Source: JBAZUK01 sp041661445
Lineage (GTDB): Bacteria > Chlamydiota > Chlamydiia > Chlamydiales > SM23-39
NCBI GenBank assembly: GCA_041661445.1
Contig: JBAZUK010000006.1
Span: 15,284-79,283, forward strand
DNA: 64,000 bases
Reading direction: 5' to 3'
The notes beneath the pieces are model-generated. The model was not told the origin of the DNA, did no database searches, and saw only the letters and a program-made list of their open reading frames with translations. This document shows positions 36,736 to 44,512 of this stretch, one piece after another. The translations under genes were made by a program, and so were the position numbers. How positions within the stretch are numbered: position 1 is the stretch's first letter; each line of letters begins with the position of its first letter.

Positions 36736-38214
36736 TCATAAAGATTCGAGTGTTTTGCTAGATGAGATCTCATCAGATAGTTTTCTGGTTGCTTTTAAAA
36801 AAGATGGAATTATGACAAACAAAAGAATCATGCCGATATATGGCATGCTTGCTGAAATGGAACCAAATGTAATAAGGAATCCTTGATATAGTACTGCCCC
36901 CCCTGATTTTCCTAATCTTGATCCAATCCCATCGATCGCTGACTTTCCATTTCGTCTATCTTCAGTGTTAAGGGAAACAAAAGACATTTCTTTAGTAGCA
37001 TCAAAAATTGAGAATTTAGAGGCTTTTATCAAAACATTTTGCATAGAACCTATAAACACAATAAGCGATAACGGTATTGCCATAAATAGATTGAAGGAAT
37101 TATGGAGTATTAATAATGGAAGAAAAAATAAACTTGTCACTAGAATTACATTAGGAGTTATCATTGCAACCAAACCTCTTTCAATACGACGAAAAATTCC
37201 ACTCATCGAAATTGATAAAATCACAGAAATAATTCCAACCCACATAGTAACCTGACTCATATATGCATTATAGCTGCCCGGAGATGGATATAAAATTCTC
37301 ACTTGACTTTTCCAAATGACTTCTAAAAGATTTCCAGCAATCTGATAACATAAAACCATAATTGTGATACTAAATAATATTTTGGAATTTAAAATAGACT
37401 TGAAGTTTTTCTTTAAAGACATTTTTTCTTTAGGCTCTTGAATTTTATTATGAGTTGGGGAGGAAGAAATCGAATATAATCGATGAAATAGCAATATTAG
37501 AATACCTGCACAAATTACTATAATAAGTATTAAAAATATTAAAGACTGTTCCCACAAATTATTGCCGATAAACAGATGATTGATTCTATTGGAAATATAA
37601 TAAGAAGTAGGTCCGGAGGCAATTCCAGAGAGATTTTCACTTAGCAAAATAATCGGGTAAAATCTTTTAGCATCAGACATAGATGTAATATCATTGACAT
37701 AACGCCACAGAAATAATGATAATACCATCACCCCCCATAATTCACAGACAACGTAGAATAGTGAGAATAACCAATATCGTATAATCAAAATTATGCCATT
37801 ACATCCCTTGGGGAGAAAAACCTCCAGATAAGAAGCTAATTTATTAAGATACAGATCTTCTCTGCGCGGATAGAGAAAAAAAACAAAAAACAAAAGAAAT
37901 AAAATAAATCCTAAAATCAAAATTGTTCCAAGTGTCATATAGCTGAAGATATTGAAAAGTTTATTACAAAGGAAGGTGATGAAAATACAGGTGGGCAAAA
38001 TAAGCCAAAATTTTAAAAAAGGTATTACTTCAGCTCCTGAGTTTTCTGCCGTAATGATAAGAGTGTCCTTAAGATCTCTGACCATATGAAAAATAAATGC
38101 TCCGAGAAAAAATATGCTAAATAAAAGCAAAACTCTACTGATTTCATTAGGGTTAATAGAGGTGAGAGAAAGACATTTCTTTGAAAACCAGCTGGATTTA
38201 ACTATCTTTGACAT
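36736..38214 (-). CDS. Nucleotide transporter, ATP/ADP translocase (NTT) family
   Basis: The 492-residue membrane protein has twelve predicted segments and the family hallmarks: RDLKDTLIITAENSGAEVIPFLK near the N-terminus (shown in pieces RDLKDTLI and GAEVIPFLK), WGVMVLSLFLWRY, and the C-terminal FDATKEMSF, AIDGIGSRLGKSGG. Members either exchange ATP for ADP or import nucleotides in obligate intracellular bacteria. The specificity cannot be read from sequence. Its start overlaps the nrdD stop by 13 bases, so it is translated in the nrdG-nrdD-ntt operon. This context favours nucleotide uptake for DNA synthesis. Confidence 0.94.
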   Translation of the reverse strand: MSKIVKSSWFSKKCLSLTSINPNEISRVLLLFSIFFLGAFIFHMVRDLKDTLIITAENSGAEVIPFLKFWLILPTCIFITFLCNKLFNIFSYMTLGTILILGFILFLLFFVFFLYPRREDLYLNKLASYLEVFLPKGCNGIILIIRYWLFSLFYVVCELWGVMVLSLFLWRYVNDITSMSDAKRFYPIILLSENLSGIASGPTSYYISNRINHLFIGNNLWEQSLIFLILIIVICAGILILLFHRLYSISSSPTHNKIQEPKEKMSLKKNFKSILNSKILFSITIMVLCYQIAGNLLEVIWKSQVRILYPSPGSYNAYMSQVTMWVGIISVILSISMSGIFRRIERGLVAMITPNVILVTSLFFLPLLILHNSFNLFMAIPLSLIVFIGSMQNVLIKASKFSIFDATKEMSFVSLNTEDRRNGKSAIDGIGSRLGKSGGAVLYQGFLITFGSISASMPYIGMILLFVIIPSFLKATRKLSDEISSSKTLESL

Positions 38215-39935
38215 ACTGCTTCACTAATCATTGCAAATTTGCTATTTACCTTTGTGTGTTTAATTCTATTTTTTTCTTCTATTTTCTTTCCTTCGCTAAA
38301 AGAATTCAAATATCCTAAATACCCGCTCACTCTTCGAATCTTCAGGATATTGCTGCTGTTGCAATGAGGGCACTTTTCATCAGCATCTATCTCTAAATTG
38401 CATTCGTTGCAAAAATTTTTTTCAAAATTAAATCCCAAATAACTGATATTATTATTTTCAGCTATCTCAATAATATCTGCAAATCCTTCGATATTCTCTT
38501 TTACATGTGATATTTCAAGATATGAAATACTGCCGCCGTTGCACAAATTTTGATGCTTTCCTTCTAAAGAGAGCTTTTCAATCGGATTAACTAACTCATA
38601 GACGGGAACGTGAAAAGAGTTGGTATAAAAACCTTTTCCCCAAATATTTTCATAAACAGAATTGCGATCGCTTTTTTTATCATTGTTTGGAAAATGATAA
38701 GATATTCCCTCACCAGAGACGCCAATAAGAGTAAATATTTTATTATGTTTTTTAGATAATTCATCACAATAATCTCTCATTATTTTAAGGATGTGATTTA
38801 TCATATCATGTTTCTGTCCTATCGTGAGGTTCGGGGATAATACATCACACATTTCACTTCCTCCGATAAATCCAATAGCTAGACTCGCATTGTCTATAAT
38901 AGAAGAGATATTATTGTCGAATGGATATAACAAGTTGTTGTCGCGTAATGTAGGCGCATTTCTAAAGAGTTTCTTTTTTAAAACGCCAGCCTTTTTTAAA
39001 AGGATATTTGCAGAATGATGCATGATATTTTTTAACTCAATGATAAATGATTCGATACCACCCGTATCCATAGCAACTCCAGGGAGATTTATGGAAATTG
39101 CGCCAATATTAGTCCTGCCTATCCCATATTTTTCTTCTTTCCCTGTTTCTAAAAGTCTAGAACGGCAGCCGACAACATGTAAGTGCAGAGGATCAATATT
39201 TCGATTCATTTCGCTGTCTGCTAAAATATATGTTGGATTCATCTGATGGGATGTGACTTTCCTGGCTCTCTCGTATAACTTGTAAAACGGATCATTACAA
39301 TTTTTATTTATTCCCTTTTTTATTCTAAAATGTACGTTGGGGAAGAGATAAGGCTTACCAAAGCTTGCCCCTTCATAAAGAACTCTTAGTATTGTATCAC
39401 AAATCATCGCGGAATTTGGATTATTGACTATTCCTATACTTAGAGAGACATAAGGAGATTGATGTCCATATCTGCTATTAGAAAAATTTATCGTTTGAAA
39501 AAACATTTTTATGCAATTGAATAAATCTTCTTGAGTCGGCTGATTTAATCCAAGATGATTAATAATATTTTCTAATTCATGATCAAAATTAACTAGGGTC
39601 AAACCACCTGAAATTTCATTTTCTAAATTTGAGATAAAAATAATAATTTGAGAAATGATATCGAATAGATTTTTGGGCTTTTCAAGTTTGATGCCGTTAA
39701 TAATTAATCCATTTTTAAAAACATCATTAAGAGATATGGAGCAACAGTTTAGCGTCAAATCAAAAAACTTTGAATCATGCATGTAAATCTTGTTTTTTAT
39801 TAAAAGAGCAGATTCTTCTAATGAAATATGATCATAGATATCTTTTTTATGTATATCTAATCCATCTTCAAAAATAATTTCAGCAGAATTCCTATAAGTG
39901 TTTGTATTATCTTTTATCATATTATTCATATTCAT
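38202..39935 (-). CDS. nrdD: Anaerobic (class III) ribonucleoside-triphosphate reductase
   Basis: NrdD reduces nucleoside triphosphates to deoxynucleotides using a glycyl radical. The 577-residue product is shorter than the E. coli protein because the N-terminal ATP-cone is absent. Expected elements are Cys64/65 (LNCCS), Cys257 in VVGCRSR, a zinc site CNEC...CPHC (509, 512, 522, 525), and the radical site RVSGYLGYL with Gly538. The gene follows nrdG by nine bases and overlaps the transporter gene. Lack of the ATP-cone suggests no dATP on/off control at that site. Such enzymes are destroyed by oxygen. Confidence 0.93.
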   Translation of the reverse strand: MNMNNMIKDNTNTYRNSAEIIFEDGLDIHKKDIYDHISLEESALLIKNKIYMHDSKFFDLTLNCCSISLNDVFKNGLIINGIKLEKPKNLFDIISQIIIFISNLENEISGGLTLVNFDHELENIINHLGLNQPTQEDLFNCIKMFFQTINFSNSRYGHQSPYVSLSIGIVNNPNSAMICDTILRVLYEGASFGKPYLFPNVHFRIKKGINKNCNDPFYKLYERARKVTSHQMNPTYILADSEMNRNIDPLHLHVVGCRSRLLETGKEEKYGIGRTNIGAISINLPGVAMDTGGIESFIIELKNIMHHSANILLKKAGVLKKKLFRNAPTLRDNNLLYPFDNNISSIIDNASLAIGFIGGSEMCDVLSPNLTIGQKHDMINHILKIMRDYCDELSKKHNKIFTLIGVSGEGISYHFPNNDKKSDRNSVYENIWGKGFYTNSFHVPVYELVNPIEKLSLEGKHQNLCNGGSISYLEISHVKENIEGFADIIEIAENNNISYLGFNFEKNFCNECNLEIDADEKCPHCNSSNILKIRRVSGYLGYLNSFSEGKKIEEKNRIKHTKVNSKFAMISEAVCQR

Positions 39936-39944
39936 AAACCTGTA

Positions 39945-40373
39945 TTATTTTAGATATATCATCTCCTGATTGCTCGAACCAAAATATTTTCCAACAATCA
40001 GCTTGTCTTTTTCAAACCTGCCGGTTTTGACAAAGCTCAATTTTGACAAAAGATCTTTTTTAAGATCTTTTATGTGATAGCTGGTATAAAGTCCTATATC
40101 GAAATCAGGCAGCAAAGAAATTAATTCATTTACAGCTGGAAGCTGTTCTAATGGCTCTCCGCCGCTAATAGTAAGTTTTTTTTGAGGTGTGTTCTTTCTT
40201 ATCTGTTGAGTTAACAGATCAATTGGAATTTTCTTCCCATTTTCTTTTAACCAATAGCTTTTGTTATGGCAGGAAGGACAATGAACACTGCATCCGCTTA
40301 AAAAAACGACCGTCCTGAGTCCTTTCCCATCTACCATGCTCCCATAGACAATTCCAGCTACAAATAATACCAT
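39945..40373 (-). CDS. nrdG: Anaerobic ribonucleotide reductase activating enzyme (radical SAM)
   Basis: The 142-residue protein is a minimal radical SAM enzyme. GCSVHCPSCHN holds the cluster cysteines 28, 32 and 35 (C-x3-C-x2-C), and TISGGEPLEQ is the SAM-binding glycine block. It makes the glycyl radical in NrdD. It is the first gene of the operon with nrdD and the transporter. The upstream 273 bases to the kinase gene contain the shared promoter region for two divergent units. Confidence 0.94.
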   Translation of the reverse strand: MVLFVAGIVYGSMVDGKGLRTVVFLSGCSVHCPSCHNKSYWLKENGKKIPIDLLTQQIRKNTPQKKLTISGGEPLEQLPAVNELISLLPDFDIGLYTSYHIKDLKKDLLSKLSFVKTGRFEKDKLIVGKYFGSSNQEMIYLK

Positions 40374-40646
40374 TTTCTTCTCATTTTTATATTTAGATGT
40401 TTTATTTTGAATGATTTAAGAAAAATTTAAAAAAATAAACCTCAAAAATTAAAGATGCTATATTATAATTCCTAAGCTTTTTTTTAGTAAAGCAAATGGA
40501 AGTATTAAAAAACATATTAACACTTGAGGGTTAATCGACTTCTTAATATTCATTATGACCTTCCTCTGACTAAAAGACTAAAAGCAACAAATTAATGCTA
40601 ACATGAATTTTTCATTTTTTTATAATAGAAGGAGTAATGCTTTTAT

Positions 40647-41255
40647 ATGTGTAGTTCGATGATTCATCCTTGCTTAACCGGTCATTTTTATATTATTGAG
40701 GGAGCTAATTCGAGCGGAAAAACGACCCTAATAAATGAATTAAAAAAAGTCTATCCTAATTTGTCAGCAGTTTATTCAGTTCCTCCGGAATATGCAGCTA
40801 TAAGAGCCTTGGCTTACAATAAGTTGAGTGAAATGGCAAGTTTGCTAATGTATTTATCTGCTAATTTTGAGATGTTAAGGCGTGCTGATAATGATTTTGT
40901 TGTTTTTGACAGGTCTTTAATATCATCATTTAGCGTTTTTCTTTCAAGAAAACCTGAAGAGGAATGGAATAATTATATTTCTTTTTTCAAAGAAACCTTG
41001 AAATTCATGCCTAAAATTTCAATTATTTTTTATTTAACCGTTTCGGAAGAACAAAGAATAAAGCGAATAAACTTAAAATCAGAAAAAGAAAAAGAAGCAG
41101 ATTTAAATGAACTCGAATGGGAAGAAAAAAAAGATCAGGCGAGAAGGTTTTTATTATTGCAGACAAATATTAGAACAGTGGAAATCGACACCTCTAACTT
41201 GTCGGTACAAGATCTCGTGAACAAAGTGAAAGCAGTTATAGATTCAGTTTTTTAA
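40647..41255 (+). CDS. Thymidylate-kinase-like P-loop kinase
   Basis: The 202-residue product has a Walker A site GANSSGKTT (residues 19-27), a Walker B-like VVFDRSLISS with the DR motif found in dTMP and deoxynucleoside kinases, and a lid-like region QRIKRINLKSEKEKE. It is close to dTMP kinase in length, but the substrate residues are not certain. It is divergent from nrdG and in the same cassette, which would fit a job in dNTP supply. AGGAG lies 12-15 bases before the ATG, farther than usual. A repeat of its last bases occurs at 42459. Confidence 0.66.
   Translation: MCSSMIHPCLTGHFYIIEGANSSGKTTLINELKKVYPNLSAVYSVPPEYAAIRALAYNKLSEMASLLMYLSANFEMLRRADNDFVVFDRSLISSFSVFLSRKPEEEWNNYISFFKETLKFMPKISIIFYLTVSEEQRIKRINLKSEKEKEADLNELEWEEKKDQARRFLLLQTNIRTVEIDTSNLSVQDLVNKVKAVIDSVF
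41234..41254. repeat. Kinase 3'-end repeat, first copy
   Basis: Twenty-one bases at 41234-41254 recur at 42459-42479 in the same orientation, and similarity continues imperfectly for about 15 more. The second copy lies past the ArsP-like gene in non-coding DNA. Confidence 0.85.
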
Positions 41256-41320
41256 AAAGAGAGTTAAAATTTTTTAGCCTTGTATAAATTCATAATCATA
41301 TTCCTTTATGTAAAAGTTAA

Positions 41321-41424
41321 TTTTATTTATAAATTAAAATGAAATTAAATAAATAACCTACAATAATAATTCCGATTGCAACGATAGCTGCAAAAATTAA
41401 AATCAGTTTCCATTTCATTATTCT
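41321..41424. repeat. Direct repeat copy of the 3' end of the ArsP-like gene (right copy)
   Basis: This stretch is the 3' end of the intact permease gene. It matches 36387-36490. Together the two copies bracket the ntt-nrdD-nrdG-kinase cassette of about 4.8 kb. Confidence 0.93.
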
Positions 41425-42306
41425 TTTTAAAATTAAAAATTCTGGAAGAGAGAGTCCTGTTACAGCCATCATAAAAGCAAGCGCTGTTCCAAGAGAAAGT
41501 CCCTTTTCAATCAGTGAGCTGATTAATGGTATTATGCCTGCAGCATTTGAATATAAGGGAACTCCAATGAGTACAGCAAGCGGGACATCATACCATTTAG
41601 CCGCATTTGCAAATTTTGCTAAAAAATTATCAGGAATATATCCATGAATCCATGCACCTATTCCGACGCCTAATAATACATATAGCCATATTTTCTTAAT
41701 GATCATGAAAGTATATTGTTTAGAATTGAATAATCTCTCTTTCCAATTGAGACTTTTACTGCATGTGCATTTTTTATTATTATCGGAATCTTTAATAAGG
41801 ATATCTTTTAATATCCATTTATCAGCTTTTATAAGTCCGAGTATCATACCAGCAAAAATACTGATCAAAAACCCGCTTGCTATATAGATAATAGCAATTC
41901 TTATTCCAAACAGACCAAGAACCATAATTAATGCAACTTCATTTATCAAAGGAGAAGCTATTAAAAAGGTAAATGCGATTCCAACGGGGACCCCGACTTC
42001 TAATAAACTTAAAAATAATGGAATTGCAGAACAGGAACAGAAAGGGGTAATAATTCCAAATGATGACGCAATTATATGGCCGAAATATCTTCCCTTAGCA
42101 GTTAAAAACTTCTGAATTCTGTTTTTCGAAATAAAAGATCTAAGTAATGATACAATGAAAATTAAAATAAAAAGCATGATGAATATTTTCAGTGTATCTA
42201 AAATAAAAAATTCTAGAGCGTTGCCTAATAATGAATTTTTAGGAATATAAAACAAGTCATAAGTTAACCATTTTGAAAATAACTCTAATGGATAAAAAAT
42301 ACTCAT
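41323..42306 (-). CDS. ArsP-like permease (DUF318/PF03773 family)
   Basis: The 327-residue protein has about eight membrane segments and the family core TPFCSCSAIPLF, LIASPLINEVALIMVLGLFG and NAAGIIPLISSLIEKG. A cytoplasmic loop has CTCSKS. Some members (ArsP) export trivalent methylated arsenic. ArsM encoded five kilobases away would make that substrate, which is why I favour this role. Other members have different substrates. A truncated copy follows arsR directly, so arsM-arsR-arsP probably once stood together. Confidence 0.8.
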   Translation of the reverse strand: MSIFYPLELFSKWLTYDLFYIPKNSLLGNALEFFILDTLKIFIMLFILIFIVSLLRSFISKNRIQKFLTAKGRYFGHIIASSFGIITPFCSCSAIPLFLSLLEVGVPVGIAFTFLIASPLINEVALIMVLGLFGIRIAIIYIASGFLISIFAGMILGLIKADKWILKDILIKDSDNNKKCTCSKSLNWKERLFNSKQYTFMIIKKIWLYVLLGVGIGAWIHGYIPDNFLAKFANAAKWYDVPLAVLIGVPLYSNAAGIIPLISSLIEKGLSLGTALAFMMAVTGLSLPEFLILKRIMKWKLILIFAAIVAIGIIIVGYLFNFILIYK

Positions 42307-43141
42307 GCTTTACCTATTTTTTTTTCGTAAATTCTCTGATGTTTGTTTTTTAATTCATACCAACCTAATTACACCGAAATGAAAATATAGTAAATAATTA
42401 TTTAACTCTCTTCTATACGAAGCTTTCTTAAATAAAATGAAAAGAATGAAGAGAAAAAAGTTATAGATTCAGTTTTTTATAAAGCGATTTAAAATAAGAT
42501 TTATTTGCCCCTTCATCTGGTAAAATTAGAAATATTTCATGGAAAAATTTAAGATCTGAGCTTCAGAGTTATTTTTTTTAAAAAATTTTAGCCAGCATTA
42601 AGTTTACACTATGATTGATATATTTTTTTCCAACTCTTCGTTATAGAAAGGGGAGCTATTGAAATCTATTTCTGAAACCATTAAAAGCTATGGGATTATT
42701 ATTACTTGCAGGAAACATGTTAACGATTGGGATAATATCCACATTAATTGGAAAAGAAATGAACGGAAAGGTTGGAAAATTTGCTGTTGCGGTATAGCTG
42801 TTTGGATCACCGGCGCTCTAGTTGGCAGGATTTAACCAATCTCCCGGACCTGGCGTAACCCAGTCAATTGAATAAATTTCATGGGAAAAATAATAAAAAA
42901 ACAGAAGTCTTTTAAAAAATTTGACTATCATTAAAACCTGAATTATTTCAAAAATTATTTTTTTTATATTAATTTTTTTTAATGATTCAATGAAAATAAT
43001 AAAAAAACATCTAGAGAGTTAATAATTTTTTTTATATGAAAAAATAATTTTTTTTAAGTTTTGCATAAAAAATTGTTTATGATATAGATCAAGTTTGCTA
43101 TAAATTGGATTTTTATTTTTTCAATATCAGGAGAAGACTTT
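42307..43141. other. Long non-coding stretch with gene relics before nrdR
   Basis: No intact gene is seen in these 835 bases. At 42459-42479 lies a second copy of the kinase 3' end. From 42688 a frame encodes MGLLLLAGNMLTIGIISTL and then VGKFAVAV before a stop; in the next frame WITGALVGRI follows, so this looks like a small membrane-protein gene broken by a frameshift. 42900-43100 is extremely AT-rich and probably holds the nrdR promoter. Confidence 0.55.
42459..42479. repeat. Kinase 3'-end repeat, second copy
   Basis: It is the partner of 41234-41254 and no longer belongs to any reading frame. It is the likely scar of a lost second kinase gene copy. Confidence 0.85.
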
Positions 43142-43624
43142 GTGAAGTGTCCTTTTTGCAACTATGAAGAATCAAAAGTGACTGATTCGAGATTGTCTAT
43201 GGATGGGCAGGCAATAAAACGAAGAAGGGAATGCTTGAAGTGCAATCAGAGATTTACTACTTTTGAGACGATTGATTTAACAATACAGGTAAAGAAAAGG
43301 GACGAGACTTATGAGGATTTTAATCAGGAAAAACTATTGAACGGTATTATGGCAGCATGCCGGCATACTAGGGTATCTCATGATAAGGTCAAGGCTTTGG
43401 CTTATCATATCACTGCAGACCTTATGTCCAGACAATTAAGAGAGATCACAACAAAAGAATTGGGATCAATAGTTATGAAACATTTGCAGGAAATTGATAC
43501 TGTTGCTTATATTCGCTTTGCATGTGTATATGAAAGATTTAAAGACATTAAAGAAATTTTAGATGCGATAGATTCCGCCAAACCCAAGGAAGGAAGCTGT
43601 TGTACTATTGAAAAAAATATTTAA
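43142..43624 (+). CDS. nrdR: Transcriptional repressor NrdR
   Basis: The 160-residue protein has a zinc ribbon with Cys3, Cys6, Cys31 and Cys34 (KCPFCNYEE and ECLKCNQRF), and an ATP-cone domain (about residues 49-139, VKKRDETYEDFNQEKL). NrdR senses ATP or dATP and represses ribonucleotide reductase genes. The start is a GTG with AGGAGA nine bases upstream. It heads nrdR-dksA-lspA, the order I recall for CT406-CT408 in Chlamydia. Here a class III reductase operon lies only about 3 kb away and could be a target. Confidence 0.96.
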   Translation: MKCPFCNYEESKVTDSRLSMDGQAIKRRRECLKCNQRFTTFETIDLTIQVKKRDETYEDFNQEKLLNGIMAACRHTRVSHDKVKALAYHITADLMSRQLREITTKELGSIVMKHLQEIDTVAYIRFACVYERFKDIKEILDAIDSAKPKEGSCCTIEKNI

Positions 43625-43642
43625 ACATTTGAGGACATGGAT

Positions 43643-44008
43643 ATGCCGTTAAAACCACAAGAAATACAGAAATTCAAAGAAACTCTTTTGGAGCTTAAGA
43701 ATAAAATCACTGGAGCTATTAATGGAGCAAAAGAAGAAGTGAAAGAACTCGATGAATCAAAAGGATATTCTCAGCATCAGGCAGATGAAGGAACTGATGA
43801 TTTTGGTAAAACAATCAACATGGAAGTATCTAATAAAGAGTTTTTGATATTAAGACAGATTGAAAGGGCTTTGGAAAAAATTGATGAAGGTACTTATGGA
43901 ATTTGCGATCTTTCAAAAAAAGAAATTCCTTTAGCCCGTTTACAAGCTATTCCATATGCAACTATGACGGTTGATTCTCAAGAGAAATTAGAAAAAGGAC
44001 TTTTGTAG
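43643..44008 (+). CDS. dksA: DksA/TraR-family protein lacking most zinc-finger cysteines
   Basis: The 121-residue product has the long coiled coil (residues 7-45), the acidic tip region ADEGTDDFGK, and the C-terminal globular part GTYGICDLSKKEIPLARLQAIPYA. Members bind RNA polymerase through the secondary channel. In canonical proteins four cysteines hold zinc; here only Cys88 remains, with Ser91 in the second place and Thr/Ser where the last pair is expected. The start at 43643 has GAGGA ten bases upstream; ATG 43637 is the alternative. It is located between nrdR and lspA as in Chlamydia. Confidence 0.85.
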   Translation: MPLKPQEIQKFKETLLELKNKITGAINGAKEEVKELDESKGYSQHQADEGTDDFGKTINMEVSNKEFLILRQIERALEKIDEGTYGICDLSKKEIPLARLQAIPYATMTVDSQEKLEKGLL

Positions 44009-44011
44009 GAT

Positions 44012-44503
44012 TTGAAAAGATATTCAAAACTATTAATAATTTTTTTTATTCTGATTTTATTGGATATAGCGACTAAATTCTGGGTGCAGGCTTATGTAAA
44101 TAAAATGAGTTGGATCTACCCTTCTTATCCCTTCGGGGGAATAGGAGTTTTTAGAGATTTTCTAGGAATCAGTTTTTCTATTAATCATGTAGAAAACACC
44201 GGTGCAGCCTGGGGAATTTTTAATAAATTTCCATCATTTCTTTTTTTTGTCAGGATGGTCATCGTTACAGGATTAATAGTTTATCTCGCTCTTAGATCCG
44301 ATAGGAGAAGAGATCTTCCTCTTCTGTTAATAATAACAGGCGCAATAGGCAACATGTTAGATTACATTTTTTATAAAAAAGTAATTGATATGTTTCATTT
44401 CAATTTCTGGGGGTATTCTTATCCGGTATTTAATATAGCAGATATGATGATAACAATTGGTATCATCTGGCTCTTTTTGGTTCTTATAAAAAAGAAAGGT
44501 TAA
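44012..44503 (+). CDS. lspA: Lipoprotein signal peptidase (signal peptidase II)
   Basis: LspA cleaves signal peptides of lipoproteins at the modified cysteine. The 163-residue membrane protein has four segments. The catalytic aspartates lie in GNMLDYI and FNIADMMI, and the conserved NHVENTGAAWGIF block is present. The start is a TTG just after the dksA stop, with AAGGA in the end of dksA. The gene for the next protein begins ten bases later. Many lipoproteins in this window are potential substrates. Confidence 0.95.
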   Translation: MKRYSKLLIIFFILILLDIATKFWVQAYVNKMSWIYPSYPFGGIGVFRDFLGISFSINHVENTGAAWGIFNKFPSFLFFVRMVIVTGLIVYLALRSDRRRDLPLLLIITGAIGNMLDYIFYKKVIDMFHFNFWGYSYPVFNIADMMITIGIIWLFLVLIKKKG

Positions 44504-44512
44504 AATATTTTC

